Positions 1-6,562 of a stretch of DNA of 6,965 bases are shown here, in pieces. The position numbers and the translations under genes were made by a program. The stretch comes from an uncultured Eubacteriaceae bacterium (GTDB lineage Bacteria > Bacillota > Clostridia > Eubacteriales > Eubacteriaceae). The notes beneath the pieces are model-generated. The model saw only the letters and a list, made by a program, of their open reading frames with translations, was not told the DNA's origin and ran no database searches. Positions within the stretch are counted from its first letter, which is position 1. Every line of letters starts with the position of its first letter. The stretch is from the NCBI GenBank assembly GCA_947625175.1, contig CANQNI010000081.1, positions 1 through 6,965 on the forward strand. The letters are read 5' to 3'.

Positions 1-83
1 TAAGAATATCATTGGATGTCTAAGATAAAATCGTTAAAAATCAGCCTTTGGTCAAACTACAATTCAACTTTACAAAAATCATC

Positions 84-110
84 GAGAGACTAAAAAGTCT
101 CTCTTTTTTT
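84..110 (+). terminator. Intrinsic terminator of an upstream gene outside the window
   Basis: The arms GAGAGACT (84-91) and AGTCTCTC (96-103) are perfectly complementary around an AAAA loop and are followed at once by seven T residues (104-110). This is a textbook Rho-independent terminator on the + strand. No coding sequence can be recognised in positions 1-83: all three + frames hit a stop within the first 28 bases (TAA at 1, 26 and 21). It therefore presumably ends a gene lying just to the left of the window. It also argues that the ATPase gene to the right is transcribed from its own promoter. Confidence 0.9.
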
Positions 111-133
111 GATTCAATTTATTTTAGAAATAA

Positions 134-189
134 TATAAATATATTTATATTAAATTCGGTATATAATATAATTATACTTATATTAAATC
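134..189 (+). repeat. Left AT-rich repeat pair (two units, 33-nt period)
   Basis: Two related 23-nt units start at 134 and 167, exactly 33 nt apart, and match at 20 of 23 positions. Their shared core resembles TATAAATATACTTATATT. The linker between them (157-166) starts CGG. The same unit appears twice, inverted and again 33 nt apart, just after the ATPase stop codon (1661-1711). The units are nearly all A/T, so chance similarity is easier than in normal DNA. The repeated spacing and mirrored placement are what make the pattern notable. The unit also overlaps the predicted promoter of the ATPase gene, so it could be an operator, a terminal inverted repeat or a relic of one. Confidence 0.55.
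144..172 (+). promoter_or_regulatory. Candidate promoter for the ATPase-DUF4143 gene
   Basis: A perfect -10 box TATAAT lies at 167-172. TTTATA at 144-149, 17 bp upstream, matches four of six bases of a sigma-70/sigma-A -35 box. A start site near 179-180 would give a leader of about 25 nt before the ATG at 204. A second overlapping TATAAT (162-167) has no comparable -35. In DNA this AT-rich, TATAAT matches are common, so the call rests on the spacing and on the terminator just upstream making an own promoter necessary. Confidence 0.45.
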
Positions 190-203
190 TAAATCGAGGT
201 AAT

Positions 204-1649
204 ATGATTTCTCCTAATCGGGATTCCTTAATTGATATTTTAAAAGGTTTTAATCCATGGTGGGAAACAAATGAAGTTCCAGATTATTTTTTAAAGAAAT
301 TTAAAAGATCTGCATTTTATCAAATTCAAAATTTTCTAGATAAAAGTAATCTAAAAAGAGCAATTCTTTTATCAGGACTGCGAAGAGTTGGTAAAACTGT
401 TCTTTTAAATCAATTAGTAGATAAATTATTAAAAGATGGCATTCAACCTGAAAAAATTATTTATATTTCTTTTGACCATCCTACCTTAAAAGATACCGAC
501 CTTAGCGACTTACTTAATTTATATCATGATCAAATTTATTCTGAAAAAGATACCTATTATATTTTTGACGAAATTCAATATGTTCAAGATTGGGATAGAT
601 GGCTCAAACTAATCTATGATCAACAACCTCAATCTCAGATTATTGCAACCGGTTCAGCTAATCCCGTTTTAGAAAAAGGACAATATGAAAGTGGTGTTGG
701 AAGATGGATTACTTTTCAAATTTCTACCTTATCTTTTTTTGAATACTGTGAGCTTTTAGGTATTGAGAGACCTTCATTACCTGAAGAATTAACTGTTTCC
801 TCTTTATTAAGTTTTAATTCTTATGAACTGAGTAAAATTAAAGATCAATTAAAAAAATTCGAAAATATATTTGAAAAATATCTGAAAACTGGTGGATTTC
901 CTGAAACTGCTTTAGAAAAAAATGAATTAATAGCGAAACAGGTTATTCGAGAAGACGTGATCAATAAAGTTATTAATTCCGATTTACCGCAATTATATAA
1001 AATTAGAAATATAAGAGATTTGGAAAGAATTTTTTTATATTTTTGCGATGAAACATCCAATATAATTTCTTTTGAAACTATTGCTAAAGAATTTACAGGT
1101 ACTTCTCGTTCTATAGTGGAAAAGTATATCAAATATCTGGAATCAGCTAATCTTATCAAATTAAGTTGGCCAATTAATTTAGAAGGAAAAAAACTTTTAA
1201 AAGCCCAACCAAAAGTATACTTAGCAGATAATTCAATAAGTATGGCTATTCGGATGAAGAAATTAAACTTTTTGTCTCCAGAAGAATTAGGCCAAATGGT
1301 TGAAACTACTATCTTTAATCACTTAAATAATCTTAATAATTCTAACTATCTTTCTATGGGATATTTTCGTAACAGTAAAACTCAGAAGGAAATCGATATT
1401 GTACTAGAAAAGTATTTAAATGATTATTCTCTAATTGAAGTAAAGTACAGAAATAAAATCCATATTCCAAAATCAGACGCCATAAATAAATATAGTAATA
1501 AGGTTAATTTAAGTATCGTTATTACAAAGAATAGTGAAGATTTTAAAGTAATCGAAAAAAAAGATAGTAAAATTTTATTTATTCCAGCATATGCATTTTT
1601 ATATTTAATTAGTTATGCTGAAAGTTATGATTTTAATTTTTTAACTTAA
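204..1649 (+). CDS. AAA-family ATPase with C-terminal DUF4143 domain (COG1373-type)
   Basis: The product is a 481-residue soluble protein. Walker A is GLRRVGKT at residues 58-65 and Walker B is YIFDE at 119-123. A sensor-like TGSANPVL lies at 149-156, followed by a conserved-looking GR pair (166-167) and GGFPE at 230-234. This matches the AAA_14 plus DUF4143 family of patchily distributed ATPases whose cellular role is not established. The C-terminal part carries KEID (395-398) and EVK (412-414), the E..D...ExK pattern of the PD-(D/E)xK nuclease fold, so nucleic-acid binding or cleavage is plausible but inferred. The ATG at 204 is chosen because GAGGT (196-200) precedes it. A longer frame from TTG at 48 would run through a terminator and the AT repeats, and adds only a low-complexity hydrophobic stretch. 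The gene stands alone and looks more AT-rich than its neighbours, consistent with horizontal acquisition. No clear terminator follows it. Confidence 0.88.
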   Translation: MISPNRDSLIDILKGFNPWWETNEVPDYFLKKFKRSAFYQIQNFLDKSNLKRAILLSGLRRVGKTVLLNQLVDKLLKDGIQPEKIIYISFDHPTLKDTDLSDLLNLYHDQIYSEKDTYYIFDEIQYVQDWDRWLKLIYDQQPQSQIIATGSANPVLEKGQYESGVGRWITFQISTLSFFEYCELLGIERPSLPEELTVSSLLSFNSYELSKIKDQLKKFENIFEKYLKTGGFPETALEKNELIAKQVIREDVINKVINSDLPQLYKIRNIRDLERIFLYFCDETSNIISFETIAKEFTGTSRSIVEKYIKYLESANLIKLSWPINLEGKKLLKAQPKVYLADNSISMAIRMKKLNFLSPEELGQMVETTIFNHLNNLNNSNYLSMGYFRNSKTQKEIDIVLEKYLNDYSLIEVKYRNKIHIPKSDAINKYSNKVNLSIVITKNSEDFKVIEKKDSKILFIPAYAFLYLISYAESYDFNFLT

Positions 1650-1660
1650 ATATAGTAAAT

Positions 1661-1711
1661 AATATAAGTCTATTTATAATATTTTCTGGATTTAATTTAA
1701 GTATATTTATA
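1661..1711 (-). repeat. Right AT-rich repeat pair, inverted relative to the left pair
   Basis: Read on the - strand, one unit starts at 1711 and a second at 1678, again 33 nt apart. The first (1711 to 1689) contains TATAAATATACTTAAATT and differs from the consensus of the left units at about one position in 23. The second (1678 to 1661) matches 17 of 18 core positions and then diverges. The first unit is preceded by CGGAAATAA (1720 to 1712), which resembles the CGG-starting linker ahead of the second left unit. The mirrored arrangement around a single gene suggests an inverted-repeat-bounded cassette, although extreme AT content limits confidence. Confidence 0.5.
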
Positions 1712-1852
1712 TTATTTCCGTACTTTTGTTTAAACTTCTTCATTTTTCTTGAATTAACTAAGTTATTTATCAATTTCTTAAAAATCCTTTTACTAAAATT
1801 TTATATTTTGATTAATTAATAAAAGTAAACTTTTAACAAGCGGTTTATTCTG

Positions 1853-1879
1853 TTTCAAATATTTTAAACCTATTTGAAA
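1853..1879. promoter_or_regulatory. Perfect 9-bp inverted repeat upstream of the MurE-like gene
   Basis: TTTCAAATA (1853-1861) and TATTTGAAA (1871-1879) are exact reverse complements separated by 9 nt. There is no following T-tract, so it does not look like a terminator. Together with further copies at 1912-1945 it forms a cluster of the same half-site, as expected of operator DNA bound by a dimeric regulator. The regulator is unknown. Confidence 0.4.
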
Positions 1880-1911
1880 ATCACCTTACCTTTGATAAGA
1901 TTTTACTTAAT

Positions 1912-1933
1912 ATTTGAATCACTGTATTCAAAT
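1912..1933. promoter_or_regulatory. Perfect 8-bp inverted repeat next to the MurE-like start
   Basis: ATTTGAAT (1912-1919) and ATTCAAAT (1926-1933) are exact reverse complements with a 6-nt spacer. A fifth related half-site, ATTTGAAA (1938-1945), touches the A of the start codon. The pair could form an operator or a small mRNA hairpin close to the ribosome landing zone. The gene has no visible Shine-Dalgarno sequence, so control at translation is conceivable but inferred. Confidence 0.4.
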
Positions 1934-1944
1934 CTTGATTTGAA

Positions 1945-3435
1945 ATGAAGATAAAAGACTTAATAAATGAGATAGATTACGAACTAAATCGAGATGATCT
2001 AAATCCAGAGATAACTAATATTGCTTTAAATTCTAAAGAGATTAAAGAGGATGGATTATTTTTCTGCATCCGAGGGGCTAAAGTAGACGGGCATCAATAT
2101 ATAGAAAATGCTATTGAAAAGGGAACCAAAGCTATTTTAGTTGAAGAATTCCCTGAAAAAGAATATGAAGATATTCTTTTAATTAAAGTAAAAAATAGCG
2201 AAATTTCAGCTGGAGATATTGCAGCCAAATTTTACGATAATCCTTCAGAAAAATTAAAGGTAATAGCTATTACTGGAACTAAAGGAAAAACTACAGTAGC
2301 GGAAATGATTAAACATATTATTTCTGAAGCTGGTTATAAATGCGGATCTATAGGAACAATTGGAATTGAATATGATTCCTTTAAACTTCATACGAATAAT
2401 ACAACACCAGATAGCCTGACTATTCAAAAGTACTTAAATGAAATGGTAAAAGCCGGTTGTGAATTCGTAGTGATGGAAACCTCTTCTCAAAGTTACAAAA
2501 GACACCGAGTTCAGGGACTTAATATAGATACCGGAGTTTTTCTTAATATTGACAGAGATCATATTGGAGAAGGTGAACATGCCGATTTCGAAGAATATCT
2601 CAATTGTAAAAGAGAAATATTCAAATTAAGTAAAACTAAAATAATAAATCAAAATTCTAAATACTGGAAACATTTAGAAGACGAAGATAAAAAAGACGGT
2701 ATTACTTTTAATGATCAGGGTAAAGGAGATTATACAGCTTCAAATATTAAGCCTTTTATAGATAATAATGTTTTGGGAATCAGTTTTACGCTAAGTGGAA
2801 AATTAAATGGAAACGTAGTTATTCCTATTCCTGGAAGTTATAATGTTCCCAATGCTTTGGCAGCTATAGCAGTTGCTGATCATTTCGGAATTGATTCAGA
2901 TACTATTTTTAAAGCTTTAAGTACTTCTAATCCAAGAGGTCGTTCTCAACTTATTCCAAGAGCAGCGGAATTAGGAAAAAAAGTGATTATTGATTATGCT
3001 CATAATAAATTGAGTTTTGAAAGTATTTTAACCTCGATTAGAGACTATAATCCTGCTCGTCTTATCTGTATGTTCGGTCTTGAATGGGATGAAACAAAAC
3101 TAAGAAGATATGATGAAGGCTATTATGCGGGAAAATATTCTGATTTCATTGTTTTAACCTGTTCGAATATGCGTTCCGGATATTTTGATAAAGTCAATGA
3201 AGATGTTATTCGAGGATTAGAAGAAAGTAATACGCCCTACGTTACTATTGAAAATCGAAAAGATGCCATTGAATATGCTGTAGAGATGGCTAAAAAAGAT
3301 GATATTGTTCTTCTACTTGGTCTTGGTTCAGATGAAGAATTACTAATGGGGGATAAAAAAGTTGCCTTCAATGAAGAACAAATCGTTATTGATTATTTAG
3401 AAAATAAAGAAAAGTCTAAAATTAAATGCCTATAA
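1945..3435 (+). CDS. murE: MurE-family UDP-MurNAc-dipeptide amino-acid ligase, altered amino-acid pocket
   Basis: This 496-residue cytoplasmic Mur ligase should add the third amino acid to UDP-MurNAc-Ala-Glu during peptidoglycan synthesis. It has the usual MurE length and three-domain order: an N-terminal domain with CIRGAKVDGH (41-50), an ATP-binding domain with TGTKGKTT (110-117) and the carbamylated-lysine position K222 (YLNCKREIF), and a C-terminal domain starting near DYAH (350-353). The muropeptide-binding TTP (153-155), SS (180-181) and HRV (187-189) are retained. By alignment to E. coli MurE by eye, the diaminopimelate contacts differ: DNPR is SNMR (407-410), the GGDR arginine is E383, and GKGHE is GLGSD (459-463). 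The substrate may therefore not be meso-DAP, and this may be a paralogue outside the division/wall cluster. The ATG at 1945 is forced by an in-frame TGA at 1936; no Shine-Dalgarno sequence is visible. No wall-synthesis genes adjoin it. Confidence 0.85.
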   Translation: MKIKDLINEIDYELNRDDLNPEITNIALNSKEIKEDGLFFCIRGAKVDGHQYIENAIEKGTKAILVEEFPEKEYEDILLIKVKNSEISAGDIAAKFYDNPSEKLKVIAITGTKGKTTVAEMIKHIISEAGYKCGSIGTIGIEYDSFKLHTNNTTPDSLTIQKYLNEMVKAGCEFVVMETSSQSYKRHRVQGLNIDTGVFLNIDRDHIGEGEHADFEEYLNCKREIFKLSKTKIINQNSKYWKHLEDEDKKDGITFNDQGKGDYTASNIKPFIDNNVLGISFTLSGKLNGNVVIPIPGSYNVPNALAAIAVADHFGIDSDTIFKALSTSNPRGRSQLIPRAAELGKKVIIDYAHNKLSFESILTSIRDYNPARLICMFGLEWDETKLRRYDEGYYAGKYSDFIVLTCSNMRSGYFDKVNEDVIRGLEESNTPYVTIENRKDAIEYAVEMAKKDDIVLLLGLGSDEELLMGDKKVAFNEEQIVIDYLENKEKSKIKCL

Positions 3436-3470
3436 TTGAGAGGAATAAAGCTCAAATTATAGGCATTTTT
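3424..3470 (+). terminator. Terminator of the MurE-like gene, probably shared with convergent proB
   Basis: A long hairpin pairs 3424-3440 with 3451-3468, with a single extra A in the right arm and a 10-nt loop (3441-3450). It ends in TTTTT (3466-3470). The left arm contains the last codons and the TAA (3433-3435) of the MurE-like gene. On the opposite strand the same hairpin starts shortly after the proB stop (3474), but its T-run is short (TTT), so termination in that direction may be weaker. Confidence 0.85.
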
Positions 3471-3473
3471 AAG

Positions 3474-4280
3474 TTAAAATTCTTTTTCCTGTCCAGTAAA
3501 TAGAGTTCCTGCTTTTCGATTCTTTAAAACTTCATAAAGATTTCGGGGTTTCTTCCCATTAGTTATAACTGTATCTATTCCCTGTTTCGTTGCCAATTGA
3601 GCAGCTCTTAATTTTGTTCGCATACCACCGGTTCCTCTTCTTGAACCGGCTCCACCTGCTAATTCAACTATTTCTTCACTTATCTCATCAATTCGTTCTA
3701 TTAGCTTAGCATTCGGATGAAGACGTGGGTCACTATCATAAAAACCGTCTATATCCGAAAAGATAACTAATAAATCAGCATCAACTAGTACAGCAACGAT
3801 AGCTGATAAAAGATCATTATCGCCAAAAAGTCTTTCTTCTGATTCTATTTCCGTATAGCTAACAGAATCATTCTCATTAACTATCGGAATAATTCCCTGC
3901 TGTAATAAGGCATCAAATGTATTTATTAAATTTTCTGTCTTTTCTTCATTGTTTAAATCATCAGCTGCTAAAAGAATCTGGGCAACATTTTTATTATATT
4001 CATGGAAAAACTTACTGTAGTAAGACATAAGTCTATTTTGTCCAACCGCTGCTGCTGCCTGTTGCATCTGAATAGAATCTGGTTTTTCTAAAAATCCCAG
4101 ATCATTGAGTCCTACAGCTATAGCTCCAGAAGTAACCAGAATAATTTCGTAACCTAAATTATGTAAATCAGAGATTATCAAAGCCAATTGATCAAATACT
4201 CTAAGTTTTATACTACCATTTTCATTAGTTAGAGTTGAGGTTCCAACCTTGATAACTACTCTTTTAGTATTACTTATCAA
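3474..4280 (-). CDS. proB: Glutamate 5-kinase, short form without PUA domain
   Basis: The enzyme phosphorylates L-glutamate to gamma-glutamyl phosphate, the first step of proline synthesis, in the cytoplasm. The 268 residues cover the complete amino-acid-kinase domain: VVIKVGTSTL (8-17, with K11), LVTSGAIAVG (48-57), QAAAAVGQNRLM (74-85), IPIVNENDSV (131-140, with N135 and D138), FGDNDLLSA (152-160), FSDIDGFYDSDPR (174-186) and GTGGMRTK (216-223). Many family members, including that of E. coli (about 367 residues), carry a C-terminal PUA domain; here the protein stops after TLFTGQ, so the PUA domain is absent. The frame is intact, so this is a natural short form rather than visible decay. Translation starts at TTG (4280), preceded at 6 nt by AGGAG; the next ATG lies well inside the domain. 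It follows yhaM by 19 nt, implying one operon. The partner gene proA is not in the window. Confidence 0.95.
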   Translation of the reverse strand: MISNTKRVVIKVGTSTLTNENGSIKLRVFDQLALIISDLHNLGYEIILVTSGAIAVGLNDLGFLEKPDSIQMQQAAAAVGQNRLMSYYSKFFHEYNKNVAQILLAADDLNNEEKTENLINTFDALLQQGIIPIVNENDSVSYTEIESEERLFGDNDLLSAIVAVLVDADLLVIFSDIDGFYDSDPRLHPNAKLIERIDEISEEIVELAGGAGSRRGTGGMRTKLRAAQLATKQGIDTVITNGKKPRNLYEVLKNRKAGTLFTGQEKEF

Positions 4281-4286
4281 TTAGTG

Positions 4287-4291
4287 CTCCT
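4287..4291 (-). promoter_or_regulatory. Ribosome binding site fixing the TTG start of proB
   Basis: AGGAG on the - strand lies 6 nt before TTG at 4280-4278. It decides for the TTG start, since no ATG exists upstream of the conserved VVIKVGTS motif. It sits within the 19-nt gap after the yhaM stop codon. Confidence 0.85.
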
Positions 4292-4299
4292 GTTGTTGT

Positions 4300-5253
4300 T
4301 TATTCACTATCAAAACTTGGTCTATATAGACTAATTCCATTGAGCATAGTCAGTCTTTCTGAGAAAGAACCCGGCATAATACTTTTACGGTATCTGTTCA
4401 TCGTATTCATTCTGGCATCAATCATATCAAGATGATGAAGAACTTCCGCTTCTGGAAACATTGGTCTCTTTGGTGACCCAAATTCAGGCTCATAATGATG
4501 AGATAAAATCATGTGTTGTAGTAATAAAATAATTTCAGGATCAATTGAGAATTCCTGACCAATTTTACCTAATTCATTTATCTGAGTTGTAATATGACCT
4601 AATAGTTTACCTTCTCTTGAATAATCTGTAACATTTCCAGATTGATCACTGAGCATTTCATCAATTTTTCCTAAATCATGAAGAATAACACCAGAATAAA
4701 GTAAATCTTTATTTAAAAAGGGATAGAGATCAGCGATTGCTTTAGCCATTCTAAGCATACTAATAGTATGGTAAAGAAGACCCCCTTTCATAGCATGGTG
4801 CATTGATTTAGCAGCCGGAAAATAGAGTAATTTTTCCTTTCGATCTTCTAAGCATTTTTTAGCTACTTTTTTTAAATCTTCATTAGTAAATTCATCCACT
4901 GTCTGATAAATTTCGTTTAACATATCTTCAGCGTTTTCAGGAGCTACTTCGATAAACTGACTAATATCAACACTATCGCCTTCATTAGCCAGACGGATTC
5001 TAGCAATATCCAATTGCATGTTATCGTTAAAAAGTTTTCCTTTTCCCTGAACACCTACGATTTTTCCCTGAGTAAAATCTTTTATATCTTCTTCGGTGGC
5101 ATTCCATAAAAAGCTGGTAACTTCTTTATAATCTGTATCCGATAAAAGTAATTTGATAAATTTACTATTATTTTTTGTCGATCTAACCTGGGCATCTTTT
5201 ATATATAAAAAACCTCGGTAAGGTTCTTCTGCTCTTAAATTATTAAGATTCAT
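4300..5253 (-). CDS. yhaM: YhaM-family 3'-5' exoribonuclease (OB-fold plus HD domain)
   Basis: The product is 317 residues, close to Bacillus subtilis YhaM (about 314). The family degrades RNA, and in some members single-stranded DNA, from the 3' end in a metal-dependent way, and takes part in RNA turnover in the cytoplasm. Residues about 12-90 form the OB-fold nucleic-acid binding part (KDAQVRSTKNNSKFIKLLLSD). The HD hydrolase domain follows, with H162 (GGLLYHT), HD at 192-193 (VILHDLGK), H220 (GHIT), H247 (LLQHMILSHH) and D276 (HHLDMID) as likely metal ligands; all expected ligands are present. The ATG at 5253 is preferred because GGAG lies 6 nt upstream; two earlier in-frame ATGs (5277, 5265) would add up to 8 residues. 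It precedes proB by 19 nt and follows the aminotransferase gene by 77 nt without a clear terminator, so all three may be co-transcribed. Confidence 0.92.
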   Translation of the reverse strand: MNLNNLRAEEPYRGFLYIKDAQVRSTKNNSKFIKLLLSDTDYKEVTSFLWNATEEDIKDFTQGKIVGVQGKGKLFNDNMQLDIARIRLANEGDSVDISQFIEVAPENAEDMLNEIYQTVDEFTNEDLKKVAKKCLEDRKEKLLYFPAAKSMHHAMKGGLLYHTISMLRMAKAIADLYPFLNKDLLYSGVILHDLGKIDEMLSDQSGNVTDYSREGKLLGHITTQINELGKIGQEFSIDPEIILLLQHMILSHHYEPEFGSPKRPMFPEAEVLHHLDMIDARMNTMNRYRKSIMPGSFSERLTMLNGISLYRPSFDSE

Positions 5254-5259
5254 AAAAAT

Positions 5260-5263
5260 CTCC
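5260..5263 (-). promoter_or_regulatory. Ribosome binding site supporting the internal ATG of yhaM
   Basis: GGAG on the - strand sits 6 nt before the ATG at 5253. The two upstream in-frame ATGs have no comparable GG-rich element, and the shorter protein fits the length of the B. subtilis homologue better. Confidence 0.7.
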
Positions 5264-5330
5264 ATTTTTCTTTCCATTTCTAGAAAGAATGGAATAAAAA
5301 ATATTCCTAAGAATTTTATAAAAAACTATT

Positions 5331-6551
5331 TTATTTCAACTCATCCTTTATATTTTCGGGATGAAGTTTTTTATATTCATCTAAACCTTTTAAAAGAACT
5401 TCAACCGCTCTTTCCAGATCTTTTTCATTTAGAACATAGGCTAAGCGGACTTCATCTTTCCCTTTTTCCTGATCTAAATAAAAGTCATTAGCAGGCGTTA
5501 AAATAACGGATTCATTATTATCATCAAATTCATTGATCATCCAGTCTATAAACGGTTCTGCCTCTTTTACTGGAAGTTTTACCATATAATAAAAAGCACC
5601 TGTCGGTTTTTTAGCTACAATATCTTTACGGTCTTTAAGTTTTTCGAAAATTAGATTTCTTCGATGTTCATACTCTTTAATCGTCTTATCAAAGAAGCTG
5701 GTATCTAACTTAAATAATTCCGTAGCTCCCTGTTGGTCAACACTGGAAACAGCCAGTCTCATCTGACAAAGCTTTTTAATAGCATCAATAACTTCTTTAT
5801 TTTTGGAGATAATAAAACCAATTCTAGCTCCGCAAGCTGAATAGCGTTTGGAAACACTATCCACTATTATTGTATTATTATTGAGTTCTAGATAATGACC
5901 TGGACTAATAAATTCAGAATTATCGTAAATAAATTCACGGTAAACTTCATCAGCTATAAAGAAAATTTCTTTTTCAAGACAAAGATCCCTTATACATTCT
6001 ATTTCTTTTTTAGTAAAAACTTTTCCAGTAGGATTGTTTGGATTGGTTATTAAAATTCCTCTGGTTTTATCAGTTATTAAACTTTCGATTACATCCTTTT
6101 CTGGTAAGCTAAACTGAGTTTCAGCATAAGTAGGAATTCCAACTAAATCAACACTGGTTGCTTTAGCAATTTCTTTATAAACTGAATAAAATGGTTCTGG
6201 AGTTAAAATTTGATCACCAGGATTACAGATAGTCAGGAATACAAAAAGTAGAGCTTCGCTTCCACCACTCGTTATTAAAATATCGTCCTGATCGTAATTA
6301 AGATTAAATTGTTTATAGTATTTTAAGGCTTCTTTTCTTAATTCTTCCTGTCCTTCAGGATCTGAATAACTTAAAACCTTCTGCCTGACTTCCTTAACTT
6401 TATCCATAAATTCTTTTGGTGTTTCAATATCAGGCTGACCTATATTTAAATAATAAAATTTTTTCCCTTCAGATTCTTTTTTATGAACATCCGGATAAAA
6501 TTTATAAAGAGCAGGTTCGCTCATCTGATTGATTCTACTTGATATATTCAT
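5331..6551 (-). CDS. Class I PLP-dependent aminotransferase (aspartate/aromatic type)
   Basis: The product is a 406-residue cytoplasmic aminotransferase of fold type I. Visible cofactor-site motifs are GSEA (97-100), NPNNPTG (170-176), DEVY (201-204, with D201 for the pyridine nitrogen and Y204), SVSKRYSACGARIG (232-245) with K235 as the Schiff-base lysine, and R369 (EVRLAYVL), which should bind the substrate alpha-carboxylate. The opening YLNIGQPDIETP and the GFY/GKDEVR-like end fit a subfamily usually labelled aspartate aminotransferase; the true amino donor cannot be read from sequence. The ATG at 6551 is chosen because GGAAG lies 6 nt upstream. A TTG at 6581 would add 10 residues but starts only 9 nt after the terminator T-tract and has no Shine-Dalgarno sequence. 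The preceding HtrA-like gene is separated from it by that terminator; yhaM follows after 77 nt. Confidence 0.93.
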   Translation of the reverse strand: MNISSRINQMSEPALYKFYPDVHKKESEGKKFYYLNIGQPDIETPKEFMDKVKEVRQKVLSYSDPEGQEELRKEALKYYKQFNLNYDQDDILITSGGSEALLFVFLTICNPGDQILTPEPFYSVYKEIAKATSVDLVGIPTYAETQFSLPEKDVIESLITDKTRGILITNPNNPTGKVFTKKEIECIRDLCLEKEIFFIADEVYREFIYDNSEFISPGHYLELNNNTIIVDSVSKRYSACGARIGFIISKNKEVIDAIKKLCQMRLAVSSVDQQGATELFKLDTSFFDKTIKEYEHRRNLIFEKLKDRKDIVAKKPTGAFYYMVKLPVKEAEPFIDWMINEFDDNNESVILTPANDFYLDQEKGKDEVRLAYVLNEKDLERAVEVLLKGLDEYKKLHPENIKDELK

Positions 6552-6557
6552 TTTTGA

Positions 6558-6562
6558 CTTCC
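6558..6562 (-). promoter_or_regulatory. Ribosome binding site fixing the aminotransferase start
   Basis: GGAAG on the - strand lies 6 nt before the ATG at 6551 and selects it over the in-frame TTG at 6581. Confidence 0.7.

Larger units (their letters stand above)
1650..1944. other. AT-rich intergenic region without a gene
   Basis: The 295-nt gap between the ATPase stop and the MurE-like start contains no convincing reading frame or RNA gene. Its left part holds the inverted AT repeat pair (1661-1711). The middle (about 1715-1850) shows nothing I can assign. Its right part holds the clustered ATTTGAAA-type half-sites described separately. I see no strong terminator for the ATPase gene and no canonical promoter for the MurE-like gene: TTGATA at 1892-1897 lacks a good -10 box at the right distance. 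Confidence 0.7.

Noticed and set aside
134..199. The 33-nt repeat spacing as a minimal CRISPR array
   Set aside because: Only two units per side, nearly pure A/T, imperfect copies, 10-nt linkers instead of spacers, and no cas genes nearby.
845..1159. A 104-codon open frame on the - strand inside the ATPase gene
   Set aside because: It lies wholly inside a well-supported gene, has no recognisable motif or ribosome binding site, and is what AT-rich antisense sequence produces by chance.
1655..1685. Imperfect AT-only stem just after the ATPase stop as its terminator
   Set aside because: Pairing is broken, contains no G/C clamp and lacks a clear T-run; it coincides with the repeat units.
140..1714. 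An exact 13-nt direct repeat (TATATTTATATTA at 140-152 and 1702-1714) as a target-site duplication of an insertion
   Set aside because: It consists only of A and T and overlaps the inverted units, so it is better explained as part of the same low-complexity repeats.
5291..5307. Hairpin GGAATA-AAAAA-TATTCC between the aminotransferase and yhaM genes as a terminator
   Set aside because: The stem is only 6 bp and weak, with no T-tract following on the - strand; it does not convincingly separate the two genes.
5278..5340. Promoter for yhaM starting from TTGAAA (5339-5334 on the - strand)
   Set aside because: The possible -10 boxes lie only 13-15 nt away, so no hexamer pair has acceptable spacing.
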